Source: Deltaproteobacteria bacterium
Lineage (GTDB): Bacteria > Desulfobacterota > DSM-4660 > Desulfatiglandales > Desulfatiglandaceae
Length of the DNA stretch: 43,561 nucleotides
Direction: 5' to 3'
NCBI GenBank assembly: GCA_022340265.1
Contig: JAJDOH010000163.1
Location: 1 to 43,561, forward strand
Positions within the stretch are counted from its first letter, which is position 1. Each line of letters opens with the position of its first letter. The position numbers and the translations under genes were made by a program. Of the stretch, positions 34,011-41,748 are shown in pieces. Under the pieces are notes generated by a model that was not told where the DNA came from, did not search any database, and worked only from the letters and a program-made list of their open reading frames with translations.

Positions 34011-34829
34011 TCAACATTTGTTATCGCCTTTTTGCAAGGCATCGGCCGCGGGATTGACGGCCTTTTTGAAATTAAACCGTCGGTTTCGCCAGAGGTACAG
34101 CACGATGCCTGTTGCCATGGCTGCATTCAGAGATTCAACCCCTTTTGCCATGGGGATGGAGACTTTGTCCGATCCTTTCAGAATTTCCGGAATGCCGGGT
34201 CCTTCCATGCCCGGAAGTAAACAGAAACTGTCGGGAAATTCAAATCGAGCCACATCTTTTCCTTCAGTAGACATGATGATCAAGAAGATTTCAAGTTTTT
34301 TTAGCTGCCTAAGCGCAGGACCCTGAAAAAAGGAGACTCTAAAAATGTTGCTTCCCGCCACCCGGAGGGATTTGGGATGGAAGGGGTGGGCCGCTTCTTT
34401 GAGCATCACGATTTGCTTCACGCCGAAGGCAGCTGACGTCCGGATTACCGCCCCAACATTGCTGGGATCCTGGAATGGAAGACAGAGGGTGCAGCCGGGA
34501 TGGTAAAGGGTGTCGTCAAAAGGAGGAAAGGTTTCTGCACGGACGATCAGCAGCGGCTTTCCGGTTCCGAAAGTGTCCACCTGTTTGAAAAGATCAGGGG
34601 TCAGACGGTACCGGGGCAGGGCATCCGCTTGCGGAAAATCGGAATTCTCATGCCGGCTGGAACAAATAATGCCGGTGCAATGATCGGTAAATTCCTGCAG
34701 CACTTCTCGAATCTGTTTCGGACCGGAAAGAAGCGCCCTTCCGTGCTTCCGAATGTCACGGGGATGTTGAAGACGCAAAAAACCCTTGAAAGTCGTGTTG
34801 CCCGCACTTTTAATCTCAATGGTTTTCAT
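34011..34829 (-). CDS. TrmH/SpoU-family RNA methyltransferase
   Basis: A 272-residue SPOUT-fold enzyme that methylates a ribose 2'-OH of RNA using S-adenosylmethionine. Motifs include DPSNVGAVIRTSAAFGV, LLPGMEGPGIP and IPMAKGVESLNAAMATGIV, the knotted SAM-binding core. The N-terminal 120 residues form an RNA-binding-like region. Whether it acts on tRNA (TrmH) or rRNA (RlmB-like) cannot be told. Confidence 0.9.
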   Translation of the reverse strand: MKTIEIKSAGNTTFKGFLRLQHPRDIRKHGRALLSGPKQIREVLQEFTDHCTGIICSSRHENSDFPQADALPRYRLTPDLFKQVDTFGTGKPLLIVRAETFPPFDDTLYHPGCTLCLPFQDPSNVGAVIRTSAAFGVKQIVMLKEAAHPFHPKSLRVAGSNIFRVSFFQGPALRQLKKLEIFLIIMSTEGKDVARFEFPDSFCLLPGMEGPGIPEILKGSDKVSIPMAKGVESLNAAMATGIVLYLWRNRRFNFKKAVNPAADALQKGDNKC

Positions 34830-34860
34830 GGTACGGCCACTGCTTCACAAAATGAAATTT

Positions 34861-35280
34861 CTACTTTATTTTCAGTGGGGTAAGCCATCTTTCAATTTCT
34901 TCAAAGGAAAGGTTTTCCCTGCCGTAAAAAAGGAGGAAAAGATCCCGAAACCTTCTGATCAGATTTCTGTCAACAAGGGCTTCTTCAGGTGAAAGGCTTT
35001 CTCTTGGATCGTAGAAGTTTTTTAACCTCTTAAACAGGACACACGCGTGTTTGCCGTGATCCGCTTTGTAGCTTTTGTGCTCTGACAAGGTTTCAAGGAG
35101 TGCCAGCAGGGACTTTCTGCTCGATGTCATCATTTTATAGTTGTAGTAAAATGCTTCTCTTTGAGAGAGGTGTTCTCTAGGCGCAAATCCCTCAATGACA
35201 TTGATAAATGCATCAAAGGGATCTTTTGCTTTACCCCGTTTTGGAGGCTTTTTGACGGGAGAAAAGATGTTCCAGCTCAT
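34861..35280 (-). CDS. Hypothetical protein downstream of znuB
   Basis: A 139-residue basic, helical soluble protein with no motif I recognise. Its ATG overlaps the znuB stop codon by four bases (ATGA), so it is translated with the transporter. Two similar charged stretches, PREHLSQREAFYYN and PRESLSPEEALVDRN, hint at an internal repeat. Confidence 0.65.
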   Translation of the reverse strand: MSWNIFSPVKKPPKRGKAKDPFDAFINVIEGFAPREHLSQREAFYYNYKMMTSSRKSLLALLETLSEHKSYKADHGKHACVLFKRLKNFYDPRESLSPEEALVDRNLIRRFRDLFLLFYGRENLSFEEIERWLTPLKIK

Positions 35281-36110
35281 GGGTTATCAGCTCCCGGACT
35301 TCTTACCTTGCCCTTGATGAAATCCAAAATCTGGAAAAAGAAAAATCCGACACCTGCAACCAGAATAATGGTGGCGCCGGATGTGATGTCGAAAATGTAT
35401 GAAAGCCAAAGGCCCAAAAAGGTGAAAAAGATACTCAGTATTGAGGAAAGCACCATCATATGGCCCAGGGAACGGGTATATTTTTCGGCGATAAAGGGGG
35501 GGATGGTCAGCAGCGCGATTACCAGAATCAGCCCCACCACGCGAATGATCATGACGATGGAAAACGCTGTCATTCCCAGCAGCAACAGGTAAAGGGTCTT
35601 GACGGGAACACCCATCACAAAAGCGAACTCTTCATCATAACTCAGCGCCACAAACTCTTTATAGAAAAGCAGAACCGCCAGCAATATGAAACCATCCAGC
35701 GGGAGCATGAGCCATAAGTCCGCGGCAGGCACAGCAAGGATACTGCCAAAAAGGTAGCTCATGAGGTCCACGTGGTAACCTGGGGTTAAATCTATCAGAA
35801 TGATGCCCACGGCCATGCCGATGGCCCACAGGACCCCAATAATGGTGTCGGCACGGTGCTTGTTTTTCAGACTGACGGCGCCCATGATGAGAGATACGCC
35901 CGAAGCGAAGATTGCAGCACCTAAAAATGGTGAAAAGCCATAGAAGAAACCTAGCCCGACGCCTCCGAAAGCGGCATGGGCAATGCCACCGGAGATAAAG
36001 ACGATGCGGTTAACCACCACCAGGCTGCCGATAATGCCGCAGGATATGCTGACCAACAGACCGGCCAGCAGGGCATGTCTCATAAAATCGTATTGAAGTG
36101 CCTCCCACAT
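35277..36110 (-). CDS. Metal ABC transporter permease (ZnuB-like)
   Basis: A 277-residue ABC-3 family inner-membrane permease with eight or so hydrophobic segments. The family region GGIAHAAFGGVGLGFFYG is clear. Together with znuC 11 bases upstream it forms a zinc importer; znuA lies 5.3 kb away. A C-terminal basic stretch ends at the overlapping hypothetical gene. Confidence 0.92.
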   Translation of the reverse strand: MWEALQYDFMRHALLAGLLVSISCGIIGSLVVVNRIVFISGGIAHAAFGGVGLGFFYGFSPFLGAAIFASGVSLIMGAVSLKNKHRADTIIGVLWAIGMAVGIILIDLTPGYHVDLMSYLFGSILAVPAADLWLMLPLDGFILLAVLLFYKEFVALSYDEEFAFVMGVPVKTLYLLLLGMTAFSIVMIIRVVGLILVIALLTIPPFIAEKYTRSLGHMMVLSSILSIFFTFLGLWLSYIFDITSGATIILVAGVGFFFFQILDFIKGKVRSPGADNP

Positions 36111-36121
36111 CTCATTATCGC

Positions 36122-36892
36122 CTAATGGTGTTCATGATGAGGCAATACCCGGTGCGGAATTCCGTGGGCAATCAGGTCCACCGGGCACTCATAGGCCATT
36201 TCAAGCATTTCATTGGTGATCTGGGCCTCTTCGTGGTAAATTAGCGTCCGGTTGACACAGGCAACGGACTTTACGTATCTGGAGATCACACCCACATCGT
36301 GGGTAATGGTCATGATGGTTGCCCGTTGGTTCAACTCTTTCAGAAAATCATAGATATTACTTTCGAATTCCGGGTCGACCTTTGCCGTGGGCTCATCCAA
36401 AAACAGGATTTCCGGTTCCGCCACCAGGGCTCGGGCGATCAGTACCCGTTGTCTCTGTCCTCCCGAGAGTTTGCCGATCTGGGTATTTTTTCTGTTCCAC
36501 ATGCCGACCTTCCTGAGGGCCTCTTCAACCATGGGCCGATCTTTGGATGAAAAGTTTTTTCCCATTCGGGTGATCGCCAGACGTCCCATCAAAACCACAT
36601 CCATGACGGAGACGGGAAAAGTGTTGTTGGCATCCGTGTTTTGGGGAACGTAGCCCACCCGGCGTCGTGCTCGGTGCGGTTCCTCGCCGAGAACCCGAAT
36701 GAGGCCCCTGTCGGGCTTCAATATGCCCAACAGAAGTTTGAGAAGGGTTGTCTTGCCACCCCCGTTTGGACCGATCATGCCTAAGAAATCTCCCTGTTTC
36801 AGCGTGAAACTGATATTCTCCAGGATGGGTGTCCTTTCGTAGGAAAACCATATTCCCTTCATCTCAATGGCGGGGGTCGTTAATTCTCTCAT
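36122..36892 (-). CDS. znuC: Metal ABC transporter ATP-binding protein (ZnuC-like)
   Basis: A 256-residue ATPase. Walker A GPNGGGKTTL (41-50), signature LSGGQRQRV and Walker B ILFLDEPTAKVDPEF are intact. The C-terminus ends in a His-rich tail (LPHHEHH), common in zinc ATPases. It follows nadC by 11 bases with AGGAAG before the start, and znuB follows it, forming a znuCB pair. Confidence 0.93.
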   Translation of the reverse strand: MRELTTPAIEMKGIWFSYERTPILENISFTLKQGDFLGMIGPNGGGKTTLLKLLLGILKPDRGLIRVLGEEPHRARRRVGYVPQNTDANNTFPVSVMDVVLMGRLAITRMGKNFSSKDRPMVEEALRKVGMWNRKNTQIGKLSGGQRQRVLIARALVAEPEILFLDEPTAKVDPEFESNIYDFLKELNQRATIMTITHDVGVISRYVKSVACVNRTLIYHEEAQITNEMLEMAYECPVDLIAHGIPHRVLPHHEHH

Positions 36893-36903
36893 TCTTTCAC
36901 TTC

Positions 36904-37764
36904 CTAACAGCTGACACCTCGATCACGGCTGATTTCCAGACTGAAGTCCGCTGCAGCCGGCGAGTGGGTAAGCGCTCCCACGGATATGAAATCAACGCCG
37001 GTTCCGGCAATTTCCTCGACGGTGTCCTGGTTAATGCCACCGGAAGCTTCCACCAATGCGCGTCCGTTGATCAGTTGGACCGCCGTCTTCATTGCTGCAG
37101 GCGTCATGTTGTCCAGCAGGATGATGTCGGCGCCGGCTTCACAGGCTTCCTTTACGCCGGCCTGATCTTCCACCTCCACCTCCACTTTGAGCGTATGGGC
37201 CGAGCCTTCTTTGGCCAGGGAAACCGCTTTTGAAATGGACCCCGCCGCCGCAATATGGTTATCTTTAATCAGGATGCCGTCAAACAGGCCGAATCGATGA
37301 TTGGTGCCGCCGCCGGTTCTGACTGCGTATTTGTCAAACCACCTGAGACCCGGGGCCGTTTTCCGGGTATCGAGGATTTTAGCCTGAGTCCCCCTGGTTT
37401 TTTCTACATATTGACGGGTGAGGGTGGCGATGCCGCTCATGCGCTGAAGAAAGTTGAGAGCGGTTCTCTCGCCGGATAAAATGGCGGCCAGGTGGCCTCT
37501 GATCCGGCATACTGTGGATCCCTCAGGGACAACATTACCGTCCTTGTAGCGCTCTGCGAATGACAGTGTGGCATCGATTTCAAGAAATGTCTGTTTGAAG
37601 ACTGTCATACCGGCCAGGACAAGTTTTTCCTTTGCAATAAGGATGGCTTCCCCGGGGATTTCGGGCGCTATGGTCGCATTGGTCGTTGCGTCTCCAGGCC
37701 CCAGGTCTTCTCGAAGGGCCTGTCTGATCAGGGAGCGGATTTGGGAAGTCCAGCCGTTATGCAT
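36904..37764 (-). CDS. nadC: Nicotinate-nucleotide pyrophosphorylase (carboxylating)
   Basis: A 286-residue quinolinate phosphoribosyltransferase, which forms nicotinate mononucleotide in de novo NAD synthesis. Family motifs are REDLGPGDATT, GERTALNFLQRMSGIATLT, DTRKTAPGLRWFDKYAVRTGGGTNHR and VEVEVED. Its start overlaps the end of valS by eight bases, so the two are coupled; znuC follows after 11 bases. NadA and NadB are not in the window. Confidence 0.95.
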   Translation of the reverse strand: MHNGWTSQIRSLIRQALREDLGPGDATTNATIAPEIPGEAILIAKEKLVLAGMTVFKQTFLEIDATLSFAERYKDGNVVPEGSTVCRIRGHLAAILSGERTALNFLQRMSGIATLTRQYVEKTRGTQAKILDTRKTAPGLRWFDKYAVRTGGGTNHRFGLFDGILIKDNHIAAAGSISKAVSLAKEGSAHTLKVEVEVEDQAGVKEACEAGADIILLDNMTPAAMKTAVQLINGRALVEASGGINQDTVEEIAGTGVDFISVGALTHSPAAADFSLEISRDRGVSC

Positions 37765-40408
37765 CGATCTTCTCCAGTATGGAGAGGTTTTGTTCCAATT
37801 TCCGGAACCTGGCCGAAAGGGTGTCGGCCTTTACCCTGACTTCCTCTACGATATTGGCTGGCGCTTTATCCATGAATCCGGGGTTTGACAATTTCTTTTC
37901 CGAGGTTTTCAAGTCTTTCTCGATTTTGGCGATGGATTTTCGAATGCGTTGCTTCTCTTCTTCAAAATCTATGAGCCCTTTCAGGACAACGTGAATGGTA
38001 GATTCCTCAAAAACGGAGGTGGCCGAGGCTTCCGGCTTTTGAAGACCCACACCGATATCCAATTCTTCTACCTTTGCCAACGTCATAATGTGCTCCTTGT
38101 TCCTTTGAAGACGTAGGGCATCTCCTGAAGTAGCCGTATCAATGACCACCTTGACGTTCTTGGAAGGGGGCAGGTTCATTTCCCCTCTGATGTTGCGGAT
38201 GCCGGTGATGATTCCCATGAGAAGCGCCATCTCTTTCGACGCTTCTTCATCGTCCGGAAATTCAGTTGGTTTCGGAAAATGGGCGCTCATGATGCTGCCA
38301 TCCGCTCCCGGCAGTCTCTGCCATATTTCCTCCGTTACAAAAGGCATAAAGGGATGGAGTAACTTCAGCGAAGCCGCAAGGGCTTCACGCATTGTACGGC
38401 GCGTGGCATGTTTGCGGGCTTGATCTTCTCCGTAAAGATCCTGCTTGGCCATTTCGAGGTACCAGTCGCAGAACTCATGCCATACAAACTGGTAACAAAG
38501 ACCGGCTGCTTCGTTGAACTGATAGTCTTCGAGGGCTTGGGCCACTTTCCCGCTGACCTGCCCCATACGGGTCAGAATCCAGCGGTCCGCAAGGGTTGAG
38601 GAAACGGTTTCCGAGTCGGGAAGTCCCTTGTCGTCCAAATTCATAAAAGCAAAACGGGCGGCGTTCCATATCTTGTTAACAAAGTGGCGGTATCCTAAGA
38701 TCCTCTCCTCAGAGAGTTTGATATCCCGCCCTTGCGCCGCCAGAGCCGCCAGGGTAAACCGAAAGGCGTCCGTTCCGAATTCATCCATGACCACCAGGGG
38801 ATCGATCACGTTTCCTTTACTTTTGCTCATTTTTTTGCCTTCCGCATCACGAACGAGCGCGTGAATGTAAACATCCCTGAAAGGTACATCACCCATGAAA
38901 TGAATTCCCATCATCATCATGCGTGCCACCCAGAAAAAGAGGATGTCAAACCCCGTAATCAGGGCACTGGTGGGGTAAAATGTTTTCAATTCAGGTGTTT
39001 CATCGGGCCATCCCAGTGTGGAAAAGGGCCAGAGCGCAGAACTGAACCATGTATCCAGTACGTCGGTTTCCTGATGAAGATCGTGGCTGCCGCAGTGACT
39101 GCATTGTGAAGGCGTTGTCTTGGCCACGGTGATTTCGCCGCATGCGTCGCAATACCATGCCGGTATCCGGTGCCCCCACCAGATCTGCCGGGAAATGCAC
39201 CAGTCCTTGATATTGTCCATCCAATCGAAATAGACGGCTTCCCAATTAGATGGATAGATCCGCGTTTTGCCATTTCTGACTGCATCGGCGGCCTCTTTGG
39301 CCAACGGGGCTGTTTTAACGAACCACTGTTTGCTCAAAATGGGCTCGATCATGGTTTTACACCGATAGCAGTGCCCCACGGCATTCTGGTACGGTTCGAC
39401 TTTTTCAAGGAGTCCTTCGGCTTCGAGATCTTTTATGATCTTTTCGCGACATTTAAATCGGTCCATCCCCTGGTAGGGTCCGGCCAGCTCATTCATGACG
39501 CCATCGTCATCAATGACTTTGATACGCTCCAGGTTATGCTGGTTTCCAATCTCAAAGTCGTTGGGATCATGGGCCGGCGTAATCTTTAAAGCGCCGGTAC
39601 CGAATTCCATATCCACATACCGGTCGAAAATAATGGGAATGGGCTTTTTAAGAACCGGTAGCAGCACACGGGTGTCCTTTAAATGAGTGTACCGTTCGTC
39701 TTTAGGATTTACGGCGACCGCCGTATCCCCCAGAAGGGTTTCGGGTCTTGTTGTGGCAACGACGAGATGGCCGCTCCCACCTTCAAAAAGGTAGCGAATA
39801 TGATAGAGATGACTTTCCTGGTCCTGGTGTTCCACTTCCAAATCCGCCAAGGCCGTATGACATCGGGGGCACCAATTGATGATGTAGTCTCCCCGGTAAA
39901 TGAGACCCTCCTCGTGGAGACGAACGAAAACTTCCTTTACGGCTCTGGAAAGGCCTTCATCCATGGTAAACCTTTCCCGGCTCCAGTCACAGCAGCATCC
40001 AAGTCTTCTCAGCTGATTGATGATCAATCCGCCGTATTTCTTGCGCCATTCCCATACCAGATCAATAAACCTCTCCCTGCCCACGGCATGGCGATCCGTT
40101 CCCTGGGCAGCAAGATCCCGTTCCACGACATTCTGTGTGGCAATTCCCGCATGATCCGTACCCGGCTGCCACAGCACATTGTCGCCCGCCATTTTCTTGT
40201 AACGGCAAAGGATGTCCTGAAGGGTATTGTTCAGCGCATGACCCATGTGGAGGGTTCCGGTGACGTTGGGCGGCGGGATAACGATACAATATGGCGATTT
40301 ATCGGACTGGACGGCGGGTTTGAAAAGGCCGTTTTCTTCCCAGTACCGGTACCATTTTTCCTCAACTTCCTTGGGTTCATAACTCTTGGCTATGGGTTCT
40401 TTTTCCAT
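37757..40408 (-). CDS. valS: Valyl-tRNA synthetase
   Basis: A class I aminoacyl-tRNA synthetase of 883 residues that charges tRNA-Val. The HIGH motif appears as LHMGHAL (about 55-62), KMSKS as KKMSKSKGN, and the editing domain motif VATTRPETLLGDTAV is clear. The C-terminal coiled coil (LIDFEEEKQRIRKSIAKIEK) is present. I chose the ATG at 40408; a TTG directly before it is also possible. GAGGAG precedes both. It overlaps nadC at its end and has a leader of about 240 bases containing two inverted repeats. Confidence 0.96.
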   Translation of the reverse strand: MEKEPIAKSYEPKEVEEKWYRYWEENGLFKPAVQSDKSPYCIVIPPPNVTGTLHMGHALNNTLQDILCRYKKMAGDNVLWQPGTDHAGIATQNVVERDLAAQGTDRHAVGRERFIDLVWEWRKKYGGLIINQLRRLGCCCDWSRERFTMDEGLSRAVKEVFVRLHEEGLIYRGDYIINWCPRCHTALADLEVEHQDQESHLYHIRYLFEGGSGHLVVATTRPETLLGDTAVAVNPKDERYTHLKDTRVLLPVLKKPIPIIFDRYVDMEFGTGALKITPAHDPNDFEIGNQHNLERIKVIDDDGVMNELAGPYQGMDRFKCREKIIKDLEAEGLLEKVEPYQNAVGHCYRCKTMIEPILSKQWFVKTAPLAKEAADAVRNGKTRIYPSNWEAVYFDWMDNIKDWCISRQIWWGHRIPAWYCDACGEITVAKTTPSQCSHCGSHDLHQETDVLDTWFSSALWPFSTLGWPDETPELKTFYPTSALITGFDILFFWVARMMMMGIHFMGDVPFRDVYIHALVRDAEGKKMSKSKGNVIDPLVVMDEFGTDAFRFTLAALAAQGRDIKLSEERILGYRHFVNKIWNAARFAFMNLDDKGLPDSETVSSTLADRWILTRMGQVSGKVAQALEDYQFNEAAGLCYQFVWHEFCDWYLEMAKQDLYGEDQARKHATRRTMREALAASLKLLHPFMPFVTEEIWQRLPGADGSIMSAHFPKPTEFPDDEEASKEMALLMGIITGIRNIRGEMNLPPSKNVKVVIDTATSGDALRLQRNKEHIMTLAKVEELDIGVGLQKPEASATSVFEESTIHVVLKGLIDFEEEKQRIRKSIAKIEKDLKTSEKKLSNPGFMDKAPANIVEEVRVKADTLSARFRKLEQNLSILEKIDA

Positions 40409-40455
40409 CAATAATAACGCTCCTCAAAATAATTTCATGCGATTTTGGTGTCCAC

Positions 40456-40514
40456 GGGGCTGTTACGGATTCGATGACAACAAAATGAAAACATCGGTTG
40501 GGGGTAACAGCCCC
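40456..40514 (-). promoter_or_regulatory. Long inverted repeat in the valS leader
   Basis: A perfect 11-base inverted repeat (GGGGCTGTTAC at 40456-40466 and GTAACAGCCCC at 40504-40514) encloses a second, 5-base one (CGATG at 40472-40476 and CATCG at 40492-40496). It lies 48 to 106 bases before the valS start and could form a stable hairpin in the mRNA leader or be a protein site. I do not see T-box signatures, so mechanism is open. Confidence 0.5.
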
Positions 40515-40582
40515 GGCGGAATTTTAAATCTATAGCAGGATAGGATGTTTCCATCAAGTCTATAACCGGCTGGCAAAAGGAA

Positions 40583-40609
40583 GGGGGTTGTAACGGTTTT
40601 ACAACCCCC
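40583..40609 (-). terminator. Rho-independent terminator of the acidic repeat protein gene
   Basis: An 11-base perfect stem (GGGGGTTGTAA with TTACAACCCCC) and five-base loop lies 44 bases downstream of the acidic protein gene. On the minus strand it is followed by TTCCTTTT. It separates that gene from valS. Confidence 0.72.
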
Positions 40610-40652
40610 TGACGTTGCCATTGGTTTCTATTTGTTTCAGTGTATCAGGTGT

Positions 40653-41399
40653 TTAAAGTTCGGATGAAGCGATACTGTTCTTCAGCGCATCGATGGCTTC
40701 CCGGATGACTTTTTCGGCCACTTCTGAAACGGTTTCCCTGACCGCCTTGTCTACGGTTTCCTGCAGGACCTTTTCAGTCACTTCGGAAACAGTTTTACGG
40801 ACCGTCTTATCAACGGTGTCCTGAATGATTTCAGCCAGTAACGCTTTCATCCTTTCTTCGCTGAGCCCCTGAATATCGTGGGCAGCGGTTGTTTTTTCAG
40901 GTCCTTCATCAGGTTCAAAATCGTCGTTTTCGAAATCCGCCAAAATGTCTTCCGGTTTCTCTAAGTCCGATACTTCATTTTCGAGACCGGCCAGAACATC
41001 ATCAATGTGTTTCTGGGATGGTTCGGGGAACTGTTCCGTATCAGGCGCTTCAAATGGGAGTGCATCGTCAAATTTGAAATCAGAAGATTCGATTGATGAA
41101 TAGTCATCTTCCTGAAAAGGTTCTTCAATTTCTTCCATTTCGTCTGAAGCCTTTGAAGCGGCTTCAATATTTTCTGAGCCTCCCTTTTCGGTGAATTGGC
41201 CTTGCTCAAGGTCGGGCGCTTCCTCATCCGGCATGAGTGGGGCATCCATATACGATTCACTGGGATCTTTTCCTTTTCGTATCACATCCGTCAATTCTAT
41301 GATCTCATCTGATTCGTTTGTATCGGAACCCCATTGGAGATCCGATGCGGGCGATGGCGCCTTCTTCTCTTCTTTGAGGAGATTTTGATCATTGCTCAT
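40653..41399 (-). CDS. Acidic protein with C-terminal helical repeats, hypothetical
   Basis: A 248-residue, very acidic, probably disordered protein (Glu/Asp-rich through about residue 185), with DEIIELTDVIRKG near residue 30. The C-terminal 50 residues contain two near-identical 20-residue helical repeats, TVDKTVRKTVSEVTEKV and TVDKAVRETVSEVAEKV. I use the ATG at 41399, preceded by GAGGGA; a GTG five codons upstream is an alternative. No signal or membrane segment. Function unknown; it may scaffold a complex through the helical end. Confidence 0.7.
   Translation of the reverse strand: MSNDQNLLKEEKKAPSPASDLQWGSDTNESDEIIELTDVIRKGKDPSESYMDAPLMPDEEAPDLEQGQFTEKGGSENIEAASKASDEMEEIEEPFQEDDYSSIESSDFKFDDALPFEAPDTEQFPEPSQKHIDDVLAGLENEVSDLEKPEDILADFENDDFEPDEGPEKTTAAHDIQGLSEERMKALLAEIIQDTVDKTVRKTVSEVTEKVLQETVDKAVRETVSEVAEKVIREAIDALKNSIASSEL
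40701..40820 (-). repeat. Two 60-base coding repeats in the acidic protein gene
   Basis: Two adjacent 60-base units encode near-identical 20-residue segments of the acidic protein (about residues 194-213 and 214-233). They probably arose by tandem duplication. Confidence 0.65.
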
Positions 41400-41650
41400 C
41401 TTGGGTTCCCTCACTGATGGGTTTTATAAGAGCAGTTCTTGTGGGTTCAGTAACATGGGAGGTTGATATTGTCAAGGATTTCCAGCTTCCACCTCAAGTG
41501 TTCGCTGTACGAAATCAATTCATTTGTCCCTAAAAAACAGCGATAAAAGGTATGAGAGACAGAATGCTATTTTGCCATCAGTGTAGGACAGCGGTTGTTT
41601 GGGGTCAAGAATAAACTAGCCGCAGTTTCAGATGATTGGCTTGATTTACC

Positions 41651-41680
41651 TTGACATCGGACCACCCTTTCCTGTATGGA
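41651..41680 (+). promoter_or_regulatory. Candidate promoter of the AOR-family gene
   Basis: The 349-base divergent region between the acidic protein (-) and the AOR-family gene (+) holds no supportable gene. A consensus -35 TTGACA (41651-41656) and a weak -10 TATGGA (41675-41680), spaced by 18 bases, face the AOR gene about 70 bases ahead. Confidence 0.3.
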
Positions 41681-41748
41681 CACAACGCGAAAAGGCGAGA
41701 TTTTCAGGCCTTGTGAAATACAATTAATGGGAAAGGATAATTTAGGAA

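Noticed and set aside
39683..40414. A 243-codon open frame on the plus strand opposite valS
   Set aside because: Antisense to a certain valyl-tRNA synthetase; no binding site or domain.
40412..40652. T-box riboswitch for valS
   Set aside because: The leader has strong inverted repeats but I see no conserved T-box bulge sequence or specifier-loop architecture.
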